A stretch of DNA of 64,000 bases from assembly GCA_032717465.1 (NCBI GenBank), contig CM064669.1:50141194-50205193 (forward strand). Reading direction: 5' to 3'. The stretch is from Coenobita brevimanus. Lineage: Eukaryota; Arthropoda; Malacostraca; Decapoda; Coenobitidae. A program made the translations under genes and the position numbers. The first letter of the stretch is position 1. Every line of letters begins with the position of its first letter. The notes beneath the pieces are model-generated. The model was given only the letters and a program-made list of their open reading frames with translations, was not told the DNA's origin and did no database searches. Of this stretch, positions 11,165 through 23,065 are shown piece after piece.

Positions 11165-12010
11165 GAAAAAAAATAAAAAAAGGGGGGAGTGGCCATGTGC
11201 AATTTGCCACAAGGGCGTGGGAAGTAATCCCATCTTGTGCAGTGATTGTGATAAGAGAGAGCATGAGAGATGTAGTGGTAGTAGAGGTAGACTGCGAGAT
11301 AATGCTGATTTCATGTGAGCGGTACGGTGGGGAGACCATGTGGAGATTGTCAGACATGAGAAGATTGAACTTGCTGGTGAGTCTCTTGAGAGTAAGGAAC
11401 AGTTTTGTTATTTGGGAGACATGTTACGTGCTGGAGGTGGGGCTGGAGCTGCTCTGTGGCTAGAGTGAGGAATGGTTGGAAGAAGTTTGGGGATCTGTTG
11501 TCTCTCCTGACATTGAGAGGGCTCTCCTGCCATGACCTGGGATCTTTGTATCCAGCATGTTAAAAGTGTGATGCTGTATGGTAGTGAGACCTGGGCAGTA
11601 AAGGAAAAGGATACTTGCAGGCTCAATAATACAGAAATGATAAGATTAGGTGGATGTTCAGTGCGTCCCTGAGTGCTAGGACTGGGGGCCATAGTTCACA
11701 ATGGAAGAGTTGAGAGGTTGGATGGGACTGGAGTGCATTGGTGTCGTAATGGAGGTAGATTCATGGACAGATTGAGATGGTTTGGGGGTGTGGAGAGGTT
11801 GGGGATGATAAATGGGTGCAGAAAGTGGGAAGTGTTAACGTCAGGGGTAGGGTTGTGAAAGGCAGACCAAAAAAAGGTCTGGGACGAGGTCATTGAGTGT
11901 GACCTTAGTGTAAGGGGCTGAATAGGTTAGCTGCCAGTGATCGAGCACCACAGAGAGTTGCAATCAAGTGACCAAGACCAACACCTGCATGCTTGTTGGA
12001 GTCTTCAATA
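11165..12010 (+). mobile_element. LINE-B C-terminal half with zinc-binding-like motif
   Basis: Reads WPCAICHKGVGSNPILCSDC and then H-x2-C (Cys/His spacing C-x2-C, C-x2-C, H-x2-C), the motif preceding FCYLGDMLRAGGG (about 11398-11440) in one class of invertebrate LINE. A later VMLYGSETWAVKE follows, then the 3' end: GGCAGACC, GGTCTGGGACGAGGTCATTG, GTGACCTTAGTGTAAGGGGC, TGCATGCTTG. Frameshifts and stops throughout. It is the longest LINE-B copy here. Confidence 0.7.
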
Positions 12011-12974
12011 ACGAAACGATAAGGACTTTAATACTGTAGAGAATAAACTGGAGAGAACTACAAAATAAGGCAGCCCCAAGTCTCCTTGGAGAGAACCAAG
12101 AAAAAATTAAAGGTTTAAAAGCAAAACTGATATCACTACCACAGTACCCTGAAAACTTTTTAACAATATATTCTTTTTAAAGTGAGGAAAACTGCATAAT
12201 AAGGTCGTCCCATGCCTCCTGAAAGGTTAAAAAATGTTAGGTATACAAATGCCTTGTAACAAATTCATTTGTTTATCAGCATCATGTTAGGTTATGGTTT
12301 TATATTGTTTAAATTGTGCAATATCTGACTTCGGATCAGGTCAAAATATGTTTTTCTCAAGATTATAATGTTTTGATCGAATTTTACTTTGAAAATCGTC
12401 CCCCACACCCTAATCAATGGGGTTGGCATGTCAAACCCTATGAAACTTGTGACTTGCAAACGATCTGATGGTCAAATTTCGCAAAACATTCCAAATCATA
12501 CAAATTTATGTCTATAGTCCAGTGTTATGGTTTTCTAATAACTTAAGTGCAGTGTATAGATTTATAGGTCTATCTTACCTCTAACACCTCAATCCAAACT
12601 TTTTTTTTTTTTTTTTTTTTATGCTACCTCAAGACAAATCTAAATTGTCGAAAGGCCATACATGATGTTAAACAACCGCTTTAAACTTCCGCACAATATG
12701 ATAGCACGCACAATGGTGGTCAATGTTGTCTGGGGGTAGCACAAATGAAAAATTAATACCAGTAAATTATAATACATCAGACTGAACGCTACCGTATCAC
12801 GTTCGACACCATTACCACTGAAAGGAATTTAACCTGTTTTCACTTAAAATTACTCTTTAAAAACTTCATTTGGCGTGTTCCAACCGATCTCGAGTCTTTA
12901 ATCACATGGCATATTCTGCCTATTTCACGTAAAATATGACACGAAGGAAAAAGAAACAAATAAAGATACCTCAC

Positions 12975-13038
12975 CTGCGATAAAATGTCGCCTTCCTCGA
13001 GGCTCGACGTTTCCTTCCGTCCCAGTGACGGATCAAAC
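12975..13038 (-). other. Candidate short exon, gene unknown
   Basis: 64 nt on the minus strand between CAG (13039-13041) and donor GTGAGG at 12974. It is CpG- and GC-richer than its surroundings and open in a frame reading FDPSLGRKETSSLEEGDILS. No neighbour exon was found, the upstream pyrimidine tract is weak, and I do not recognise the peptide. It may be a lone exon of a gene extending outside what I could join, or chance. Confidence 0.22.
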
Positions 13039-14239
13039 CTGATAATGGACGAATAAATGTAACACAATCATCGTAAAAAGTAAAAATAATGCTTACAGAA
13101 TAAGTAAACAATTTATTCTACAAGATAAGATTACTTTTTGGTAACTAAGTCCAACAGAAATAACAATAATCAAGGCAAGAATCCGTTTTATGAAGAATTT
13201 ACTATGACCATTTCGAGTTTTGGTGTCAGGGATTCGTATTACCAAAACCATTTTTCTACTCGATATGATATTCTATTTAGGATCAGTTTTTACGTCTAGA
13301 TGCAAAGCTGTAGGTTTTTTCTATAGTACTATGAAGCTCCAACAATCTTTCTTCGTGATTACAGGTCCTTTTTATGACTTTTCTTGAGAGTACTGTATTT
13401 AGCGTCAATCTAGTGTGTTTTGCTCTACTTCGTATTAGCAATTATTTTAACGTTTAGGTGCAAAATACCTTCCTATATTCTTGAAATTTCTCCATATTTA
13501 TCGGTATTCCGTAGATTATATAATGTTTCTGCGATATGCTACAGGTTTTTGCTATTCAATATTCTAGCGGAATTTGAGAACAGGTCGGTCTAGCAGCATT
13601 GGTATCACTCCTTCCTCCGGCATTTAATATTTAAAGATGGGCGGGTCATGAACTAGGTAACTAATCTTCTATGTGATGCTTCATAGGAGGTGCGAGGCTT
13701 GAATATTTATACTCAGATATTTCCACAGGTGTCATTGATTTAATTACATGCAAAAATCCTCAGACATGTTGGCTTTTCTTGCTTCATGGAGGAGTGTTGT
13801 TATGGTCACTTGCCAGAAAAAGCCGGTAGACCTTATGATTCATTTGGCCAGAGATCTTGCATATCTGAGTGTCTTGTGTGAATTGCGCAATCTTTAATAA
13901 CATAAAGGATACTTCCACAGGCTCTAGGTGTCGAAAATGAATTTACAAGTATGAAAAATCCCTGTTGTAAACTTCATTTGTTAATGGGAACTCCTGCAGA
14001 TTGTCCCCATATTATTTGATTTTCTTAATTTATCTCGTAATAGAACTAAATATACAGAACCCAACCCATCTGTGAAAGTTATGTACAGTAGGAATATGAA
14101 AAATTTTTTCTATGTTAGGGCACAGAATTGTTAGGGTCTCAGCATAATATGTGGTTGTTTTCAGAAAAAAAGAAATAAAGGCTTTTTTTTTTTTTGTACT
14201 ACGAAAAATTTTATACAATGGAGTATCCTGGTCTAACCT

Positions 14240-14282
14240 TACCTCATTTAATTAATTCAGGTTAGCCTAACCTAACCATATG
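14240..14282 (-). repeat. Short TTAGG-like tract
   Basis: On the minus strand GGTTAGGTTAGGCTAACCTG precedes AATTAATTAAATGAGGTAAG. Two to three telomere-like units only. Confidence 0.45.
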
Positions 14283-14702
14283 TAATGTTCATTAGAAAAT
14301 ATAGGGTCCATTATCATTGTCGTTTTTTACATGTATGGAAAATGATCAGGAAAGCGATATTTACCAATCAGAAAATGCAATAAAAAATTAGAAAAGGACC
14401 AATTTACCAAACAAAATGCTGTTTACTATTCTCTCTATCTATGTCTCTCTGTCTGTCTACTGTTACTGCCCAATGTCTCAGCCATAGACACTAATTCCTT
14501 GTTATTAGCCACTTTTTAATGATCACTTGTTAAATCAGCTGGAACTTTCAGAAAACTTGCTTATTAACGATCCTTTCCTGCCCATAAAGCTGATTTGTCA
14601 TGATCTCTGATTCTGAAGTAGCCTATCAGTTATATGAAAGAAGTTTGTGATATTTTGGAAACGTCTTTGATTTACAATGAGGACTGCATGTATAACATTT
14701 AC

Positions 14703-15032
14703 GGGATAAATGTGTTTTTCTTGCTCATTGATCCCACCCTCACAGTGTATATGTTTTCCTTGCTCGTTGAACATAGCCTTACTGTGAATGGGTGATTTTG
14801 TTGCCCTCTGAACCCTACTGCAGTGTGTGTTTTTCTTGCTCTTTGAAACCCATCTTACAGTGTGTGTGTGTGTGTGTGTGTTGCTTTTTGAACCCTAATA
14901 CAGGGTGTATGTGTTTTTCTTGGTCTTTGAACCTATCCTCACTGAATGTGTGTGTACTTGTTGCCCACTGAACCCTATCACAGTGTATATGTGTTCTTTT
15001 GCTCCTTGAACCCCACCTAACTGTATTCATAG
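14703..15032 (+). repeat. Minisatellite, about 41-bp unit, eight copies
   Basis: Units contain GTGTATATGTTTTCCTTGCT, then CTTTGAACCC, then CTCACAGTGT; about eight diverged copies. One unit has an internal (GT)n expansion at 14859-14882. A minus-strand frame rich in H and T is its translation. Confidence 0.75.
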
Positions 15033-16109
15033 ATGGGAAATGAGCTGATGATACTGGTTTACATACTCATCTTGCAGAGCAGTTTTCTTGCTCTCATGGA
15101 TCAGTATGTCTTCATGCATGACATTTTGTTTCAGGTGCCTGGTCGTCTGTTGGTTAGAATGCCTCAGTTGGGATGACGGCCTTGCATACATTCAATTCCC
15201 AAGAAGTGGTTGGAGGTTTTTGATCGAGTGGTGCCACCCAGAGAAGGACGGACTACAGGGACCAAGGTGAGGAGTTTGGGCTGGATAGTCAGAAAGTCCT
15301 TGGTATATGTGTGTGTGTGTTCAATCCCCATTAATTTACTGAAAAAGAAAATGACAGTTTAAGTTCCGTTGATATTAATGTCCCCAAAAGTTCACAGACA
15401 ATCCTTGCCAGGATTATGCTCTGCCCTCCATACTTCTCAGTCCTCCCAGAATGACAGAGTACCCTTCCTTCTCACACACTTTTATGTGCTTCATATTATC
15501 ACCTGGTTGTTAGAAACCAGAGCTAAGTGCTTGTTGCCAAAAAGACTTATCCTCCAGTGTGTCACTATCATTCTAACATAAGCAGTGAGGACCCCATCTC
15601 TTTCTTAAAATTAGCACTTCACAGTCCAACACGTACTGATGTTGTAATGATAAGCAAATGGCACGTGATGGCGAGTCATGTGTACTGCGAGATTACCCAC
15701 CCACCCACACATCAGTCAACCTTTTACAACCCAATGAGGAGCATAAGGATCTGGGGCTTAGTGGACTGTAGGATGAACGACCATTTTGTGGTCCTCCAAT
15801 CTCCTTTTAGGGGATATGGATGGGACTGAGAAATGTTAATATAAGCATCTCTTCTCCTCAGTCCTGTTGGTGCCACCACATGGTGTCCCTCTCCAATACT
15901 AATACAATGGGGGTTAATTAAGATCAGTATTGAACTCCTCCACAAAGAAAGGGTTAAATCACCAACATACTGAGATATCTCCTGAAAACTTGTCATATTT
16001 TTAGAGGCCACCTGTGCTACTCATGTTGCTTTCCCTGCTACTGCTGTGGTTGGAGGTGGTGGTTCTGCTGTTAGGATTGTTGCTGTCACTGCTGCTGCTG
16101 CCCCTGGTG

Positions 16110-16193
16110 TTGGTTGGTGATGCTGTTGCCAGTGGAGTTGGTTGGTGATGCTGCTGCCACTAGGGTTGGTTGGTGATGCTGCTGCCACTGAGC
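16110..16193 (+). repeat. 28-bp tandem repeat, three copies
   Basis: TTGGTTGGTGATGCTGTTGC starts at 16110, 16138 and 16166. It lies in a GCT/GTT-rich tract from 16020. Confidence 0.85.
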
Positions 16194-16339
16194 CTGTGAC
16201 ACTGGACTCCAGTTGCTGCAGCAACTCCTACCGGTACAGCTACTACCAACCTCCTGAAATATGTGAGTTGCACATTATTTGGTTTGTCCACCTTGACTTG
16301 GCGGAGATTTTTGTCCTTTGGCGGCCTAATTCTCATAAC

Positions 16340-17060
16340 TCAGAAGCAGAGTACGACAAGGATAGCAATACTGTGGCTCTGCATCCTTTCTAAATCACTT
16401 TTAAGCCAAGTTGATGTGGACAGAGTATGTTAACAGTTGCTCCCCTACTTAGGATTTGTTTCTTGAGAATTACACACCCTATCCTTGGGTGGGAAAAAGA
16501 TTTAAGGCTGATGATGATGATGATGATAATTGTGATCAGCGGCAGTGCCAGCCTCCATAACTAGATCATTCCAACACTGGGGTATACAAGTCCAGTTACT
16601 TCATCTAGGTACTCATTTTATTTGCTAATGGACAGTAGTGATGATGATGCAGTGCCAGGAATCAGCCCTTGGTACTATCAGGTTGTCAGCTTCTAAGCAG
16701 TAAAACTCGCCACAGGGCCTAATAAAATCTCAAGTTAGTAAATCTTTAATCTTGTCAACAGCGAAAGTTCATAGCTCAAATGTTTGTAAGTGGGAGAGCA
16801 ACTGTCTTTATTCCATCTAACACCAGAATTTTTTTTAACTGAGAGTGCTTCTTGGGGTCTAAGGATGATCATGATCTTTAGTTTATAACCTGTGTACCGG
16901 TATATATTTATACAGTATTAGTCTTCAGGTCTACATCCTTCCTATAAGGATGATCATGATCATTAGTTTATAACCTATGTATTTTTTTATATTAGTCTCC
17001 AGGTCTACATCCATCCCATAGCAATTTTTCATGACTAGCATTATTTTGTTTGATAAATTG
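16340..17060 (+). repeat. Repeat-X copies and a local duplication
   Basis: Repeat-X cores at 16365-16400 and 16930-17045. A phrase AGGATGATCATGATCTTTAG, TTATAACCTGTGTACC at 16862 recurs at 16947 (AGGATGATCATGATCATTAG), a duplication with a period of about 85 bp. Confidence 0.6.
16475..16540 (+). mobile_element. SINE-4-like 3' end with (GAT)n tail
   Basis: CACCCTATCCTTGGGTGGGA, AAAAGATTTAAGGCTGATGA and a GAT tail. Diverged copy of the same 3' end. Confidence 0.5.
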
Positions 17061-17228
17061 TAACTATTGTTGAGATGGTAATTTTATCCCAATTTAGAGT
17101 AACGAAAGTATTCTAAGCAAATTCCCCAGGTATAACAGTCGCAGATAGTTCTGAAACCTTTCCACTGCACATCTTTATGATAAGCATGTCTCCCTGCTAA
17201 GCTATTGCATCCGCTCAACATTATTTCA

Positions 17229-17362
17229 AGTTGATAGACAGATAGATAGACAAGTACACAGATAGACAGATAAACATTACACAGATACACCTAGATGGTA
17301 GACAGACAAGCACAGATAGATAGATAAACAGTACACAGATGCACATAGGTAGTAGATAGATT
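17229..17362 (+). repeat. GATA-type microsatellite with about 62-bp duplication
   Basis: GATAGACAGATAGATAGACA and ACAGATAGATAGATAAACAG, TACACAGATGCACATAGGTA. Two related blocks of TAGA/ACAGATA units. Confidence 0.7.
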
Positions 17363-18157
17363 GCTTTAAGTGTTAGCTAGATAAATTGCTAGAATTTTGA
17401 TAAAAGAAAGTTCCCCATGTTATTTCTTATGCCTTTGACCACCAGTACAACATTTCTTTCAGCTGAACAATGTCTGGTGTTAGTTCAATGAAAGTGGCTT
17501 GTCTTCTTTGTGGCTGTGGTGATTTCCTAACATTATTTCGTAGCAAGGCTCCTATGGCACCTAAAAGACACCCCAGCGATTCATGCATGTGATTATTGAC
17601 ATATTATTATTATTATTGCTGTTGTTGTTGTTGTTAACATTATTATTGTTTGTGCTTGTTTGTGCTGTACTTTGCAAGATGTGCAGTGGACAGATTTTTA
17701 TAGCTTGGTTTGCCCAGTTGTTTCAGTTCAAATGCTCATGATTAGCACACTGTACTGGTATATATTGTAAGCTCCCAAATCAGGAGATCAGTTTTCCAGA
17801 AACCTCCACCTACCAATTTACTTTTTCGTGCAAATTTCCCCACAGCGTTATCTGTGCATAAGATTATTCCCTGAACTTTTGGAGGTACTTGCTGTGTTTT
17901 CCATTTCACTCACCCACACAAGTCAACCCTGCAATGTCGACAATTGTCTTTGCACACAAACCTCGGCCCTGTCAGTTCCCCCTTGTCTGTAGTTAACTTT
18001 ATCATTCCATCAAAGTGTGTGCGGCAGGAAAAGCGATTACAGTATTCTTAACATCAAGTAGAAATTGGATGTACTTTTTAAAATGTGCTAAATATCTGAG
18101 TAAGGTTAGTAACAAGTGTGGTAGAGTATTGTTGGCATACTTTCGCACATGCTTGCC

Positions 18158-18224
18158 GTACATCACAAACAGATACAGTAAGTCCTGGTTATACATCACA
18201 AACAGCTGCAATAAGTCCGGGTTA
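18158..18224 (+). repeat. 33-bp tandem duplication
   Basis: TACATCACAAACAGATACAG, TAAGTCCTGGTTA is followed by TACATCACAAACAGCTGCAA, TAAGTCCGGGTTA. The CAGTAAGTCCTGGTTA phrase also resembles a Tigger-like end. Confidence 0.8.
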
Positions 18225-18289
18225 TATGCCACAGTTGCTCAAAATACAGGGTGGTTCTTATGTAACATGTCTGATTACATGTCTTTCGT

Positions 18290-18362
18290 CCTTTCTTTTT
18301 GGACCATACCTCACCCCATCCTTAGGTGGGAAGAAGAGGTTATGATGATGATGATGATGACG
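18290..18362 (+). mobile_element. SINE-4-like 3' end with (GAT)n tail
   Basis: TCACCCCATCCTTAGGTGGG, AAGAAGAGGTTATGATGATG and five or more GAT units. It matches the last 60 bp of SINE-4 in a diverged form. Confidence 0.55.
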
Positions 18363-18564
18363 ACTGATGTGATGAAGGCTCAGTGTCTACCGTGCATCAT
18401 TTTCTATTTCCCAAAACCCTTCCTTTATAGTGATTGCTTGTTTGCATCCATTGTTTGCATTATTTTTTATAAAGTAACCAAATATCTCCTCTTGCATTTG
18501 CTTCCAGTGCTTGCATAAAGTTTATTTATTTTAAGTAAGTAGAAATTTGGCCCCTCGGACTTTT

Positions 18565-19400
18565 ATCTGTCTAATGCCAGACATCTCAATCTCATAAGGG
18601 GCGGCCACAAACAGATTAACATCACAAAAATCTGTCTTCTGCCATTTGACTTTCCTCTCTCCAACTCACACTTTCCCCTCCCTTGTATCTCCCCACTCCA
18701 TTCTTCCTTGTCAGCCTTAGTCTCCCTCCTCCTCTCCCCTGCCACCTCACTCACTCGTCTAGTCAGTCTCTCATTCTGCATTCTCCCTACATGGCCAAAC
18801 TATCTCAAAGTATTTCTCCAAACAGTACTACAACACTTCCTTACTTCTTCATTTGTCTTTCTGTCTGCTCTTAAAACTCCACACAGGGTTACTTCATTTC
18901 TTCTGCTCTCACTCTTGATTTGTGTCCTTCCAACAGAATCCAAGCTTCACTTCCATGCTCACTTCCTTATTCCTAATCACAGCTTTCAATGATCCAGCAA
19001 CCTTTCTATCTTGCTGTACCTTTTCAGGTACTTCCTTCCATCCTTACTCATCACACTACTTAAGTACTTGGATACACTCTCATTCTAGATGTCATCACCA
19101 TTCAGTTTCAATGTGTATGCTGTGACTTTCTTCCCTCAAGACCATAGTTTTACTCGTCTCTTCGTTCTCTTTTAGATTCCATTTCCTACTTACACCCTCA
19201 GACTCTTTCACCAAGCTTGCAGTTCACATTCATCCTAAGTTAACAATACAGTATCATCAGCAAGCAACAGTTCAGAAAGTTTCCACAACCTTCCCTCTCT
19301 CAGTAGGTACTCAATATATTCACTTCTCTTTCCTGTTATCTCTTATAGCTCTATCCATAAACAAACTGAAAAACCACAGAGACATGACACACAGAAACAT
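18565..19400 (-). mobile_element. LINE-A copy reaching the RT active-site box
   Basis: Minus strand, 3' end at 18571 (TGCCAGACATCTCAATCTCA on the plus strand). Decayed frames include GTLKAVIRNKEVSMEV-like sequence and, near 19240-19260, LLLADDTVLL, the polymerase box C where the two Asp residues bind metal. Many indels and stops. It is the only LINE-A copy here seen to extend to the catalytic box. Confidence 0.7.
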
Positions 19401-19448
19401 GACATGAGGAGACATGACACACACAAAAACCTAATACAAGGAGATATC

Positions 19449-19474
19449 ATACACACACACACACACACACACGA
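19449..19474. repeat. (CA)n microsatellite
   Basis: ATACACACACACACACACAC, at the outer end of a short GACATGACACACA repeat (19378-19430). Confidence 0.9.
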
Positions 19475-19509
19475 TATTTTTGTCTTTATGCAGATTCACT
19501 TCCCATAAC

Positions 19510-19600
19510 CCACTGGCAGAATAAGAAAGCACTGTGGCCTAGCATCCTTTCCATAGCACTTCTTCATGACTAACACCATAATATAGTACAGTTTTGTTTC
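19510..19600 (+). repeat. Repeat-X copy
   Basis: GCACTGTGGCCTAGCATCCT, TTCCATAGCACTTCTTCATG, ACTAACACCATAATATAG. A clear copy of the core. A weaker one is at 23190-23290. Confidence 0.65.
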
Positions 19601-20094
19601 AAATAGCATTTACAAAGAGATGGTAATTTGATGCCCTTACCTTAACCGGAGCATAGTTTCTGAAAGTTGTCAAAATACCTGCATCCCCCCATACTAGCAG
19701 ACTGAGCCGACAACACGCAATATATGAGCAGCCCTGTATTATGGTTCGGTAAATCGCGGGCTGCTGTTGGTGTGGTCCTGTATTCCTCTGTAGTAGTGCT
19801 GTAAGCAAACCACTTCTCTGAGCCAATATAGCGTCAGTTTTAGCATTTTACGGTGCTGTACAGTAATTGCTCCCTGACTGAGTAAAATAGTGTCATCTGT
19901 TTGTGTAGTTTATATGTGCTTGCTGATCATTTAGCTTCCTGAATGAGCTATTGCTAAATGAGCTGTGAAATTGTGCGAAGGATTATATGCTTGTCATTTT
20001 CAAAAGTAGACTGCTGGTAGTAAGATTCACACACACATCTGAAAAAGATTATTAGAGGATAATCTGTGTTGTAAGGAAAATTTTAGAGCTTAAC

Positions 20095-20160
20095 TCTGTT
20101 TGTGGCCACTCTGTATAAGGGATTAAGGCGTCTGGCAATATAGATACATAGATAGATAGA
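20095..20160 (+). mobile_element. LINE-A 3' terminus only
   Basis: TTTGTGGCCACTCTGTATAA, GGCGTCTGGCAATATAGATA and a (TAGA)n tail. No coding sequence remains. Confidence 0.7.
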
Positions 20161-20164
20161 ACTC

Positions 20165-22140
20165 CTCCAAAAGGTCATATTGCCTCTTTTCTTTCATTAA
20201 ATTACAGTATTTAGTTTCTCTAGTATTGACTGTAATTCTTAGTAGTTAAAATGAGCTTGGGACCACCACAACAGCATGTATTATCAGGCCAAAAGATCAT
20301 TAAAAAATGTGGCAGATAAAAGGACTTCTGGAAAGTTATAGTGCATTTTTACCCAACAATAACAACAGGTGTTTTGCATAAATTATCCTACCTGAAATAC
20401 TGATTTTTGTTGTCATAGTTTTATGCCTATTATCTTGTATTGATGTTATTTTTTGCATTTTTATTATTGCCATGTCATAACGATGTACTGCACAGTCTGC
20501 CACAGGAAGAAATATGCTAAAAAATATGCAATAGTCCTTGTTTAGAAGATTTTAATTGGCAACAGGTCAACTTTGAAATTGTCTTCCTCAGTCTATATTT
20601 CCGTCCGCCTGTGACCTCCAGTCTTCGAAACGCAATGTGTACAGGAATCTCAAAATTAATGGATCTTGAATTAGTCTCTCTTTTAATTATTTCATAAAGC
20701 CTTCTGTTTGTTCTCAGCATTTTAAAAAAATACTGCCCTGCATATCTTTGAGAAAATAGAAACTAACAAGCATCCTTAGTTAACCATTAATGAACGTCTT
20801 GAGTTGTTTCCCTTCATTAATATCCAAGAATAACAACCATTCTGAGTTGATTCCCTTCATTAAACATCCCCACCTGATTCCCTTCATTTATGTCAGAGAT
20901 TAATGAGTTGAGATTTAGATTTTTCCCTTCATAAATAAGAACATTTGCTGTTAATACAGTTTGCACTTTTTGTGTGTGTGTTTTTTTCTTCCTGTGGCCT
21001 ACTGTACGTTTATATATGGATGTGGGTATGTTTTTTGGTGCTCTTTTATTTCCCTTGATGTATTCTATAGTCAGTTTGATTTCACCTGACAGGGATTCAT
21101 TACCTCTTAGCTTGGTTGATGGCCAAGTGCTGTCAGACTGGAGAGTTAATTGGATTAGTAACCAAGGAGGCTCATCCCTACCTCATCACAAAGGCTTTTT
21201 GAACTATATCCACCCATGAGTAGTACTGAAGCTATAAAAGTTGACTGGCTTTGTCAGATGAAAACAAATTGACTATAGGTATGTATGTGTTGAAGTGTAT
21301 TATGATATTTTACTTTTCTATTCTTATTTGCAAGTGTCGGAAAATGTGCCTTTGTAGGGTCATCGTCAGATGTTTAAAGTTGTATAAGAATGATTCCAAG
21401 ATGCTACATTAGACTGAACTATTTTGATATACTGTTTCAAATCACAGTCATTTGCCATATTTTCTTAAGCATGTGCAAGAACTAATTTGTGTGTAAGATC
21501 CGTCCCTATCATCTATGAACCCATTGTAGCTCAGAAATCAACAATATTATCTGAGCAGATTATTTTGTGCAGTATGCAATATTAGGTTAGGCAGAGTATG
21601 TTGTATAAGGTTGTAAGCTTTCAAACATTACAGCCAATTGCTTATTAGTTAGAGTAATATATCCAAGGCTGTTTATTGGGTATGCTGTTGATATATCTCC
21701 CACTTTGATGCTTTCTGTGTCTGTGGATCTTTTTAAGTTTATGGTGGTGGTGATTTTTATGTTTATTAGGTGTATTCAAGATTGTTAAGGCAATTCTTAG
21801 GCTATGCTGTTGATGTTTCTCCTCCTTTGTTGTGTTTTCTTTGTCTGTGGATCTTTTGGGGTGTTTCTGACAGTGTTAGTGTGTCAGAATGGGCTGTGGT
21901 GGTTTGTGATTCAAGAGAGAGAGAGAGAGAGGTGAAGTATGTAAATGACAATGGTTTAATATCAGTGTTGGAGTGAGCATGAATGTGTAATGTATCGATG
22001 GTTGTGTGTGTTGAAGATTTTGGGATCTGAATGGTGAGTGAATGAGTATGAACATTTCAGCAGCCTTGTAGTTGACTAGTTTCTCCATCTGTTGGGGGCT
22101 GTCTTTTATTAATGAACCCTGTACGTTTCATCCATTTAAA

Positions 22141-22173
<33 letters not shown>

Positions 22174-22770
22174 TAGGGTGGTGGTGGTGATTGCTTTAAA
22201 AAAAAAAAAAAAAGTGGTTACGATGATGACTGAAAAAAACTAACTAGTGATCATGATTAGTCCACTTCACTAGGCATGGTACTAATCATTCTCCCACACC
22301 AATACCTGCCCATTCTTAGCTCCTACCTCAAGTGGTTCTAGCTGGAAATAAAATTGAGAGGGAGAGAGAAATTAGAAGAGAGACCCTGGTGCCTTAGTGC
22401 TAAAAACATTACAGGCCTCTGACCCTCCCAGCATCTATACTGACAGTCTCTCCCCTCACCTTCCATTCAAGGAGAAAAAAATAATTCTTATAGTTTATTC
22501 CTTTGTCAATAGATAATAAACCTATTAATTCAAGATTATGCAGCTTTGAAGAATATTTACCACGTATTAGTAAATCTTGCCTTGGTTTGTGGGCTGCTTC
22601 TGGTAGCTCAGGCTCCTGTGTTTTGGCACTTCCCCCCCTCCCAAGGCCTGGATAAAATAGATGTAAATTGGTTGATGGTGGTGGCTGCAACTTCAGGCTC
22701 ATCTATACATATACTCAGAGGACTGACTACAGAAATCATGGCAGCCTCTAAGATATATGTTGAAGGATTG
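20165..22770. other. No gene seen; repeat fragments
   Basis: Contains a series of TTCCCTTCATTAA phrases (20805-20930), one copy of the 120-bp repeat (21115-21280), a pair of near repeats (TATGCTGTTGATATATCTCC at 21690 and TATGCTGTTGATGTTTCTCC at 21801, period about 111), a (GA)n run (21914-21932) and A tracts at 22141 and 22199. Confidence 0.5.
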
Positions 22771-22774
22771 TTGT

Positions 22775-23065
22775 GATAGTGTGGTGCATGTGGTAAGTTG
22801 TGGTGTGGCAGGATGCATTACACTGTGGTATATGGGGTGAGTGTTTTGTAATGTGGGAGGAGGCACTGCACTGTGGTACATGTGGTAGTGTGGTGCGATA
22901 GTATAGTACTCGTGGTGAGTGTGTTGTGGTGTGGGAGGAGGCATTACACTGTGGTACATGTGGTAAGCATATTGTGGTAGAGTGGTGTGACAGTGTAGTA
23001 CATGTGATTAGCGTGTTATGGTGTTGGAGGATGCATTACATTGAGGGCATAGTGTAGTGTTTGTG
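22775..23065 (+). repeat. GT-rich irregular tandem repeat
   Basis: Four phrases of type GGGAGGAGGCATTACACTGT, GGTACATGTGGTA start at about 22807, 22855, 22933 and 23023. Spacing varies (about 50-90 bp), so units have been gained and lost. Confidence 0.65.

Larger units (their letters stand above)
12010..14700. other. Mostly unrecognised sequence
   Basis: Begins with a repeat also present at 60600 (AATAAGGCAGCCCCAAGTCT, CCTTGGAGAGAACC). From 12300 to 14200 it looks single-copy, with somewhat more CpG than elsewhere, and it contains the candidate exon at 12975. No open frame longer than about 75 codons. Confidence 0.5.

Noticed and set aside
15135..15268. Exon-like segment on the plus strand between TTTGTTTCAG and CAAGGTGAGG
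   Set aside because: Borders look good, but the open frame (Cys/Trp-rich) is unrecognised and the frame that looks more protein-like has an internal TGA. No partner exons.
17471..17590. 40-codon plus-strand frame with CLLCGCG and MAPKRHPSDS, the latter like a Tigger transposase N-terminus
   Set aside because: Too short, with no helix-turn-helix and no paired terminal repeats nearby.
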